A DNA stretch of 64,000 nt, from assembly GCA_030704615.1 (NCBI GenBank), contig CM060732.1, positions 66,755,053-66,819,052 of the forward strand, given 5' to 3'. This DNA comes from Takakia lepidozioides. Taxonomy: Eukaryota; Streptophyta; Takakiopsida; Takakiales; Takakiaceae. A model generated the notes under the pieces. It ran no database searches. It had not been told where the DNA came from and saw only the letters and a program-made list of their open reading frames with translations. Below, one piece after another: positions 55,050-64,000 of this stretch. Each line of letters starts with the position of its first letter. Position 1 is the first letter of the stretch. The position numbers and the translations under genes are program-made.

Positions 55050-58000
55050 TAACTCACAAAACAACGCCATCTTGAGCCTTGTCCCCATCTTCTTCCAAAG
55101 TGCCCTCCAAAATTTACTCGTAAACTTTGGATCGCAGTCCGAGACAATATCCTTCGGGAGTCCATGATACTTGAAGATGTGGGTGAAGTAAAGTCGCCCT
55201 GTCTCCTGCGCCGTTGCCGTCTCCTTGGTGGGAATGAAATGGCCCATTTTACTAAACCTATCCACCACCACCATGATTGCATCGAATCCTTTTGACAGCG
55301 ACATAACAGTCATGAAATCCATCGAGAGACTTTCCCAAGTCCCCTCTGGAATCAGTAAGGGTTGTAATAGCCTTGCTTGCTTTTTTGTACTCGCTCCGGT
55401 TTTGTTGGCATGTGGTGCATGTCTTGACATATTCCTCGGCCTCCTCCCTCAGTTTGGGCCAGAAATACTCTTTCTTCAAGAGTGCCGCGGTGCGCTTGGC
55501 TCCGCCGTGCCCGCAAGTGGGCCATCATGGCATTCTCTCAAGAAACTATCTCTAATCCCTCCCTTCGGCACATAGAGACGCTTTTGCTTATACAGGAGCA
55601 GTCGATTTTGCAAGTGGAACTGCGATTTAACCCCCACCCTCAAGTCCAGCATCACGGACTTTGCCATCTCATCCTTCCGGTAAGCCTTCCAGATCTTCCT
55701 TTGGAGCGCCGTCTCGCCCCTATACACCAACATGAGTTGCTTTTTTCTACTTAAAGCATCAGCCATCACATTGTCCCGTCTCGGTTTGTACTGGATATCC
55801 ACGTCGAACACCGCTAAAGTATCTTGCTACCTAAGTTGTTTTGGGGACAACTTAGGCTGCGTGGCAAAATACTTCACCGTGACATTGTCCGTGAACAAAA
55901 ACCTTCACTGGGTTGGAACCAACATAGTGGCGCCAAAGCTCAAGGTTGTACCACCACCGTCATCTCTTTCTTGTCTGTCGGCCACAGTCGCTCCATTTCA
56001 TTCAGTTTCTTATTTTTGTAAGCCATTAGACGTCTATCTTGCATAAGTACACCCCTAATCGCGAAGTCCGACGCATCTGTATGAATCTCGAACGGACGGT
56101 CGAACTCCAGGATTTTCAAGACTGGAGCTTCCACCATCCGCTGCTTCAATTCAGCAAAAGCTTGGCCACAAAAGATGTTCCATACCCAGACTTTGGATTT
56201 ACACAGAAGGTCCGACAGCGGCCCTGCGATCTTGGCGAAATTTCTTACATACTTCCGGTAATAGGAGCGAGTCCTAGGAAGGATCGCACTCCCGGGACCA
56301 AAGTCGGAGGCTCCCAGTCCAAGATCGCCCTCACCTTTCTATCATCCATTTTGATTCCATCCCGTGTAATCACATGCCCCAGGAACTCCACTTTCGTGAC
56401 CCTAAATTCGCACTTTGAAGCTTTGGCATACAACTTCCCTTCCCGCAATTTCTGGAACACCCTTTTGAGGTGCTCCTCCTTTGTTTTCGAGTACACCAAG
56501 ACGTCGATGTACACGATCACAAAGTCATCCAACCACTCCTGGAAAAGGCTGTTCATCAGCGTGCTAAAGGTCGCGGGTGAGTTGGTGAGCCCAAAAGGCC
56601 TCACCAAGAACTCACATGAACCATACCTTATCCTACACGTGGTCTTCTCCTCATCTCCTTCCGCCACTCGAATTTGATGATAGCCGGAGCGCAAATTGAT
56701 CCGGCTGAAATACTTCGCTCCTGCCAACCGATCGAAGAGGTCGTCGATCCTTGACAAAGGGTACCGATTTTTGATAGTCACCTTATTCAGAGCCCTGTAA
56801 TCGACACACATCCGTAGCGTCCCATCTTTCTTGTATGCGAATAACATCGGGGCTCCGTAAGGTGACTTACTCGGACGGATGTACCCCTTTGACATTAGAT
56901 CATTCTCGACCAACTCTTTGTGGCTCAACCGGTAAGGGTGCCTTGGCAGGCGGTTCCGATCCCGGTATCACCTCAATCTTGTGGTCAACTCCTCTTCGCG
57001 GTGGCAAGCCGCTCGGTAGATCCTCCGGCATCACATCCTGGTATTTCTCCAAAATCCCTTTGATCCAATCTGGGCTCAGCTCCCTATCGCCTTCTCCCTT
57101 CACTTGTCTTACGCAAAACAAAAACTGGGGCTCGTGTGACTCCTCCACGGCCCACTCCCTTGCTGACAGAAGGTTTATTGCCCTCCCACGGGTTTGGGCA
57201 TTTCCACACTCGTAAGAATTCGCCACCATTCCCACATGGCAGCGTGACTACTCTCTTGCAGCCATCTATGACCGCTCCGGATTTGCTCAAAAAGGTCATC
57301 CCCAAAATAAGGTCCACTCCATCGATCTCGCAACTGGTGAAGTTCTCACATCCCTCCCAACTCCCCAGTTGAAGAGGAACATCGAACGCCAACCTCGTCG
57401 TCAATTGCGGTTCTGCTTTGGCAGAACGCACCTCAATAGAGGCCCCCACGTCACTTGTCGGGAGCCCCAACTTTCGTGTCGTTGCCGGTGTCATGAAGGA
57501 GTGCGACGCTCCTGTGTCCACCAACAACGACACGTTAGTTCCGGATATTATTCCATCCACGAACAATAACTGACTCCCTTTACGCAGGGCGCCAGTTTCC
57601 TGATACAACTCACAAAAATAGTTGCCTACCTTGCAAGTCCTAGCGACCACCGCTTCCACCAAGCGACTGATGGAATCTTCCGACAGCTCTATGGTCGCCC
57701 GAGTCATGTTCAATTGTCGGGGTTTCGTGCATTTCTTGGCCAAGTGCCCGGGCTCCCTGCAATTGAATCACACTCCATCAAAGGTCACATTTTGTCCGCC
57801 ATAAGTCGCCGCACCTGTTTTTCGTTTCGGAGCACCGGGTGCCGCCTTGACGTGTGAAGGCCCTCCCTTCCACGTGCCATTGTCGCCGCGTGGCCTATCC
57901 CACTTCTTTTCTGGTCGGGAGGAGTCACCCTCCCGCCAAGTCTTCTTGTGGTTTAGCTCCGTACGACCTTGTCTTTCACCCCTAGGGACATCCGAGAAAC

Positions 58001-58066
58001 ATTCAGCCCTCTCAATTGCCTCGTTCAAAGTTTTAGGTGGCTTCTCCTCCAACTTCCGCCTGTTCA
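55050..58066 (-). mobile_element. Ty3/gypsy retrotransposon body (gag end to integrase), degenerate and truncated at both ends
   Basis: Order on the minus strand: gag C-terminus (LNEAIERAECFSDVPRGE, about 58060-57780); zinc knuckle FNCREPGHLAKKC, whose first Cys codon is TGA (about 57768); protease with LLVDTGASHSFMT; RT with [20 protein letters not shown] and [10 protein letters not shown]; RNase H with FEIHTDASDFAIRGVLMQD and KPRRDNVMADALSRKKQ; integrase zinc finger (CTTCQQNRSEY) and core (SMDFMTVMSLSKGFD, IVSDCDPKFTSKFW). The YxDD loop reads YID-VLVYS, with one Asp lost. Frameshifts separate several domains. Integrase stops at about 55050, and the gag side stops at 58066, at the junction with the duplicated PX exon. 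No LTRs are attached. Confidence 0.9.
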
Positions 58067-58930
58067 AGGAAGGAGGCCATGGGAGCACTACGAGATATGT
58101 CAATGTTAGCTAGCAGCCTCACCATCCAATCCTCCAAGGCCCGCCTTCTCTGCACAAAACCACCCACTGTGAGAGTACGAAGAACACCATTACAATCAAA
58201 CCTTGAGCATAAAGTTTGGTACCTCTGCTGCACTCAAAGCACAACGAAAAAAGTTAATGCAAAAGAGGGGAGAGATTCCACTCTTCATAAAAACGCCCTC
58301 CTAAGAGCCTGAAGGATTTTTGTGAGGTGCAAAACATCTGGAAAAGTGAACATGTACCAGAAAACTTGCATGATGAACATAGGTTATTCCTTGGGAATCT
58401 TATGCATGAGTTACATGCCCAACCACAATGATACATTCAGACTGTAAAATAGGGGCTAACAGCAAACACCCAGTCTGAGTAAATTCAATGGCCTGTTCAA
58501 GGAAGGAGGCCATGGGAGCACTACGAGATATGTCAATGTTAGCTAGCAGCCTCACCATCCAATCCTCCAAGGCCCGCCTTCTCTGCACAAAACCACCCAC
58601 TGTGAGAGTACGAAGAACACCATTACAATCAAACCTTGAGCATAAAGTTTGGTACCTCTGCTGCACTCAAAGCACAACGAAAAAAGTTAATGCAAAAGAG
58701 GGGGGAGATTCCACTCTTCATAAAGACGCCCTCCTAAGAGCCTGAAGGATTTTTGTGAGGTGCAAAACATCTGGAAAAGTGAACATGTACCAGAAAACTT
58801 GCATGATGAACATAGGTTATTCCTTGGGAATCTTATGCATGAGTTACATGCCCAACCACAATGATACATTCAGACTGTAAAATAGGGGCTAACAGCAAAC
58901 ACCCAGTCTGAGTAAATTCAATGGCCTGTC
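58066..58930. repeat. 430-bp unit repeated in tandem at the duplication junction
   Basis: The unit TTCAAGGAAGGAGGCC ... AATTCAATGGCCTG starts at about 58067 and again at 58498, nearly identical (one differs by ATTTTTG and GGGGAGAG details). In the single-copy locus the same sequence (6672-7110) occurs once. Both copies lack 11-12 bases (ATCTGCATCAT) present at about 6774. Both junctions share CCTGTTCAAGGAAGG. Confidence 0.95.
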
Positions 58931-61104
58931 ATTCATACCTCCTGGAGCAGCGAGTGGCTTGAATTAATGCGCATCAATGCATGTTTGGAAGGGGCTGCTG
59001 GCAGCTGCTTCTTTGGGAAAACACGCTTCAGCTATGCCACAGCACCCACTGTGTCTCTCTCAGTACCCTACCAACATCAATACCTTGCAACTATTTTGCA
59101 AAGAAAATGCATAGAACCACCCAAACTAGACGTTCAGGGTAGGTAATCCTATAATAACAATGGGTTTCACAAGATGGATGGAAATAATAGTTAGTAGAAA
59201 CACTTAGGACGGTTCCTCCCAGGTTCCATTTTAGGAGCAAGGGAGAAAAATCAATCTTACAATGTTAAGTCTGAAATTATGGCCTGTCCCGAACAGGGAG
59301 TGAGAGGAAATAGTGAGAGGGAAGAGGGCAGAGAGAACCAAGAGATACATAAAAGCAAAAAAAGCAGTTATGCACTTCGACAACCAAACCATTGCAGTCT
59401 ACCAGGCCTAATGAGTGGTTAAGGAGTGACCGTACCCAGTGGACACCAGAACTGCTTTAAGTTAGCTGTTTACCACAGAGAAAAGATGCAAAAAGTCGCT
59501 GAAGCGCCTTAGAGTCTCCCGCAGAGTGCTGATGCCGTCTGGGGACTGAATGCCCACTTGCATCCTAAAGTACTGCCAGTTCCACCCCCCCACTCCAGGA
59601 CAAATCAGAAAGAGCAGCAGTATTTCCTCATCAGATGAAATACCCAGAAGTTCAGGTAGATCTCAGAAAGAAAGGTTACAGAGGGATTAATCGTAACACT
59701 TAAAATTACACAGGCTGTAGCCTTGCAGCCATTTATCCCCTTGCATTGAGCTTCCCAGCACCCCCGGTCAAGGCCATCCCATTTTGCATAATCAGGCTTT
59801 AGTTCAAACTCGAGTTGAGAGGCATGAAGAGAGAGCAGTGGAGTACTGCTAAAGAAGGGTTACAGATAAGCAGTACCACAGTGGGATTGATGAAGGCACC
59901 ATCAGCAGCCTTTGCTTCCGGCAAAACCACCCATGAAGGAATGAAGACGCAATAACTCCAGCCAGTGCGAGGGTTGTGTGGCCACACTGTTTGTGCTCCA
60001 TCCTGTAACATGCAGATACCCACCAAGCATCAGCATTCTCATGTACCCTTGTACCATATATGTTGGGTTTGATAACCTCAAACTTATCAGATTTCTAGCC
60101 AGAGAATAAAGCAACTTTTGAGGAGAGGCGCAGCAATTCAAGCACTCGGATTCTACAAATATTGATACAGCTAATGGAGTCTAAGTCTGTGTGACATGTT
60201 TCTGAATCACATGGACTGTCTCCCTGGTGAATCCTTGTCTGCACCATTGTTTTTTCAGACCAACCTCCCTTAACCTTCATACCATCTCCCTCATCCATAC
60301 ATTCGAGAGAGCATGAATGCATTGTTTCAGGTATTCTGTTCAAACTCAGATTGAATCCACTGAACTCCTAGCTCCTGATCTGTGGCATGTATACAAAGTA
60401 AGCAGGATTCACAGACTTCTATGTTATCTCATAATTTGCAACCTATCCAATCCAATTCCAACAGGCATCTTGGAACTGAGCTGGCTTGTTGAATTAGCTG
60501 GCTGAAAGTTTAGGTCTCGCCCCTCCTACCGTCAGCATGCATCCGATCCTGAACTATGACAAAAACAAACGAACGGTTAAGAACTATTCCCCCACAGGTT
60601 CCACCTTTCTCCTCCTCCCATGAGCGAGCAAAGTCAAGTGACTCCTCATCCATTTCCAAACTTCACCCGATACTATTTTCCTCTCAAACGAAATCAGATT
60701 CCCCACAACAATGCCATGTAACCGCACAGGCCGTCTTCGGAATGATGTTCTTCAAAATCGCAAGAACCATCATCTTACAATTTGCCTAGAACAATTACTC
60801 AGCATCCAGTAAGATCAATACTAACTAGCATATATCCCCTCAAGATCCGACGAACCGACCATCTCACCTATTCCACAATCTCATCCTGAGCGCATTAGGT
60901 TGGTCAAATCGCCCAGGATCATACAACAGCCCAATGATTCACAGCAAGTACTAAGAATCTAGAACTTCAGCTTCAGCGATATTGCAAATCGCAATTTACA
61001 GGAACATAACTTACCCATCGTGAAGGTGCCGGGCTTGCATCCATCCCCAGAGGCAGGGGAGAAGCTCCATCATGTCGATGCCGCGGGGGACTCCTCTCTG
61101 CCAT
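58068..61104 (-). pseudogene. Second copy of the EREX-like gene, 5' exons only
   Basis: Exons 1-4 are copied at 61104-61015, 60002-59877, 59572-59474 and 59031-58939. Exon 5 begins normally at 58582 but runs into a tandem junction at about 58498. A second exon 5 begins at 58149 and runs into retrotransposon gag at 58066. After SAPMASFLE the frame continues into unrelated residues. The linker, coiled coils and C-terminus (exons 6-12) are absent, so only an incomplete PX domain could be made. One coding difference from the intact gene is visible at the end of exon 3 (GCG to GTG, Ala to Val, at 59475). Confidence 0.85.
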
Positions 61105-62054
61105 CTGCCCTCAGCTTAGGGCCACCACCGCCCCGATGGTGGAAAACAAACCGATCACTTGCAGAACAAGATTCGATCGAATGAATCCGACCACCCACGA
61201 TACGTTTCTGAATTTCGCTGGCACAGAATTTGCATGGGAGAGAGAGAATGCACATGGCACGGACTCATGTGATGATTTCAGTGCCACCCACAACCAAGAA
61301 GGCCTCACAGACCACAAAAACTCACCACTTCACAACAATCTGTGCTCTGAGAAGCACGCATGATCTCATCACCTGCACGCTTGCTGCATCTGTGCAGCAA
61401 AATTTATGTCAGATTCGTGAAGAATGTGTTGCGAGAGGCCAAGCAAGCAAAGAGTACCTTTGCCTTGCGAGACTGGATATACCCTTGCACAGAATTCGTC
61501 CATCCAACATTCATTCCAATATACAGTGTCTCGAGTCTCGGCTTCCGAGTCCTTCCAGTGATCTGATCTCTTCCAGCGATGGCGATGGCAGCCTGCTCAG
61601 AGAGCATACGAGCATACCCAATTCTCGGGAATGGCCGGGAGGCATCACAGCGTGCAGCAGATCAACGGGAGAGAGTAAGGAGCTGAAGTGGAGAGGAACA
61701 ACTGGGCAATGCCGAGCCCCAGGCCCTTGCAATGCGAAAACTGGAACCTTTCCTCATCTCAAGGCAGGTGTGTATGAGGCGTTTCGAAACTTCTGTTTGT
61801 TTTGGTTGTCTAATTTTGGGTGTCTGAGCTATCCAGGCTGCGGACTGTCCTTGACCCATGTTTGCACCAATTCTGATGCAAGAAGAGAAGGTCACATGGT
61901 ATGGCATGTAGGGCTGCAGAAGAACGGGAGTGTAATCGAAACCTTGTCCGTCTTCCATGAACTCATGCAGTATCTCCCGAAGAAGCTGCAATGGGGAACA
62001 TGTTGCGGATCTCAATTCATGCAGCAGAGTGGCTGGGAGTGCTGTGGAGCTGAA

Positions 62055-62516
62055 ATGGACATGTGCTTTGGCAGTGCAAGGAAAGGGACCTTTGCAGGGG
62101 GTGGGTATGGCGCCCTCCACTCCGCCAGGGAAACCGAAGACAGGTAAGGACATGAAACTCGTTACGTGTTTATTTCTTTCTGTAGATTGTGGGCAATCCA
62201 TGTTCCAAATTGCCTTTGAACCATTCGAGCAGAAACGAAGACCTGTAGACTTCCATCTACTCGTTCATTATCTCCAGAACTACCTGGGATTCTGGTCATA
62301 TATCTTCTTTCCACCCATGGCATGAGAGAGGGACAGAGAGAGGAGAGCGAGCTCACCCATAGTTCACGACAATCCGCGAACAGCAAATCAGTGTCAGGGC
62401 CAGTATAGATGAAACAAAAGCTAGTTCTAGCACCGCCGCCCTAGTCCCCAGTTTGACACAAATTTGATAAATGTGGCTGTGATTGCACTACCATTAAGAC
62501 ATCGGTTGAGTGACTT

Positions 62517-62553
<37 letters not shown>

Positions 62554-64000
62554 AACATTATAATGTCCACTGCGGGCCCATGGGACAGGTCAGGACAAAC
62601 CAACGACTCTATCAAGTGTCACCTTAAGACGCAGTGCCTCAGCAGGTTCGCCAACAGAGGAAGAGATGAGAATTCATTACAGTCATGGGAGGGTCCATGG
62701 GATACAGTAGAAAAAGACTTTAGGACCACTGAAACAAAGGAACTATCTAAATCCCAAACTTTGCACAAAGACGCACTGCCACTAAGCACTTAGGGTCCTC
62801 ATGACTGGAAGAGAAAGACGGTAGCTTATGGAGAACATATAATGACATTGTACAACACCACTTCTAGCTGATGTGATGTTTCTTTGGATCTCCAGAAATG
62901 TTGTCCAAAACTAGAGTAACACTCCTTGAAATCAACGTGTTTAGAAGCTGGCAATGTACTCATGTTGTTGCGGTTTTTGTACACAGGGGAAGCGATAAGT
63001 ACGGAACAACTCTGGCAGGAGTTCTTCTCAGATCCTTCACAGTGGTGGGATAACAGGCATGAGAAGGTGAGGGACATGTTCATTTAGGCTGTGACAGAGG
63101 GTGTCAGTTTTCCACACTGTTGCGAGAAATCAATCAAAGCAGTTATTACTGTGGGCATTCATAGCTTGTGCTTCCTTTTTCCAAAGAGCTTGAAGGTAGG
63201 TTTCCAGGTTCTTACCTGTATTTGAGAGATGTTTGGATGTTTGGTGGTTAAATTATGGCTGTTCATTTGTCGACTCACTGACATTACAGAGAAGTCAAAG
63301 ATCACCAGACTTCAAGCATAAGCGCACCAAGGAGGTCCTTTGGATTGAGAGTTGGTCAAACCCTCCTTGGGTGAAATCCGAGCTAGCTGCCATGACACAA
63401 GATCAAGGGCGATCTGGTGATGATTTGAATGTCAAGGTACCTCATGGAGCTCCAGGCCAAGAACACAACGGGTATTGTTTTGATGATGATTGAAGAGTTC
63501 CAAGTCTAGAAAGGGTACAGTTTATCCTTCAAAGTAGATGACTGCAGTAGTTTGTAGCTCTCTTAAATGTTGCAAATGGACTGTCCTCATGGTCATTCAA
63601 AGATATAGTACTTAAGTTTGAGCTAAGAGGTTTGTGACTAACAATTTTGGGTCGTTCAGGGTGGCTGTGTTAAACCAGGTAGACATGTTTGTCACACAGC
63701 AAACTGGCAGCAGTGTTAGCACCTCCAGCATCACCACTGTTCCTGAAACAGTGACAAGAGAGAGACTCACTCGTAGGGCTGCAAGCACACCAGGCCAGGG
63801 AGGACGACTAAAAGACATGCTGCACATTTTGAACCAACAAGGAAACTGGGCAGACTCCAATACTTATGTCTGTCTCTTACAGGAGTGCATCAACATGAAA
63901 GACTTGGCAGAGGGAAGGCAGGTGCATGCCCACATTACACAAAGTGGATTTAAACCAAACATGTTTCTCCTCAATACCCTTGTAAACATGTATGCCAAAT
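62055..64000 (+). CDS. Second copy of the DYW-PPR gene, 5' part, cut by the right window edge
   Basis: The leader exon at 62055-62143 and main exon from 63660 (in-frame ATG at 63685) are identical in structure to 10238-10326 and 11843 onward. The visible main exon, through the first PPR motif (TLVNMYAK), carries no disabling change. Whether the rest is intact lies outside the window. If the duplication is real, the genome has two near-identical copies of this editing factor. Confidence 0.85.
62512..62555. repeat. (GT)n(GA)n microsatellite, second copy
   Basis: It has the same length and sequence as the tract at 10695-10738. Equal length in a fast-mutating microsatellite argues for a very recent duplication or an assembly duplicate. 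Confidence 0.95.

Larger units (their letters stand above)
58066..64000. repeat. Segmental duplication of 6672-12183 (copy 2), open at the right edge
   Basis: Apart from the 430-bp tandem unit and the 11-12 bp indel, bases 58498-64000 match 6672-12183 almost exactly. Offset is 51816-51817, and only about a dozen substitutions are visible (for example GATCTAATC/GATCTGATC at 9748/61565 and AACCTTTTCC/AACCTTGTCC at 10124/61941). The last about 1.8 kb appears identical. Identity is roughly 99.8 percent by eye. The orientation is direct. Confidence 0.97.

Overview
The window is nuclear DNA of a land plant. It carries spliced genes with GT-AG introns, a PLS-type pentatricopeptide (PPR) gene ending in a DYW domain, a plant-type EREX/EREL endosomal PX protein, a plant-type epoxide hydrolase, a CACTA (TNP2-type) transposase and several LTR retrotransposons. 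PPR blocks that resemble one another closely, together with a DNA-methyltransferase-like mobile gene, make me favour a seedless plant (fern, lycophyte or bryophyte) or a gymnosperm over an angiosperm. This is inference, and the species cannot be read from the sequence.

Left part (1-27 kb), gene-bearing. The first half of an eIF1A gene runs off the left edge on the minus strand (219-1). A complete 12-exon EREX/EREL-like gene lies on the minus strand (9287-1841, 791 codons). Facing away from it on the plus strand is an intact DYW-type PPR editing-factor gene (probable leader exon 10238-10326, main exon 11843-14069). Two decayed relatives follow: a short relic at about 15.25-15.52 kb and a frameshifted full-length pseudogene at 16.7-21.54 kb. 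A complete five-exon alpha/beta-hydrolase (soluble epoxide hydrolase) gene is on the minus strand (25403-22149).

Middle part (27-55 kb), transposon-dominated. It holds more PPR relics, Ty3/gypsy fragments, three copies (31524-32634, 36760-37750, 51607-52555) of one LTR family with an internal GCTGTG-type minisatellite, and a CACTA transposase split by one of these LTRs with a CATGT target-site duplication. Between about 39.3 and 49.06 kb lies the most unusual segment. It contains two divergent paralogous genes of an unknown family (39783-41481). It also contains a nine-exon minus-strand gene (about 46.97-42.94 kb) joining a ParB/Srx-like DGNHR motif to an N4/N6-type DNA-methyltransferase fold. 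More than 25 copies of a short palindrome, consensus GAAATGCGGYRCCGCATTTC, lie in its flanks and introns.

Right part (55-64 kb). A degraded Ty3/gypsy pol (about 58066-55050, minus) abuts, inside a PX-domain exon, a second and almost identical copy of 6672-12183. This copy (58066-64000) repeats the 5' part of the EREX-like gene, the shared intergenic region and the start of the PPR gene, and runs off the right edge. Its first 430 bp are present twice in tandem. It is either a very recent segmental duplication or an assembly duplication.

The housekeeping genes are unrelated to one another in function. The DYW-PPR protein would act in chloroplast or mitochondrial C-to-U RNA editing, EREX in endosomal (Rab5-linked) traffic, eIF1A in translation initiation, and the epoxide hydrolase in oxylipin, cutin or detoxification chemistry. 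The palindrome, ParB and methyltransferase block looks like a self-contained mobile or self-marking unit; that reading is a hypothesis.
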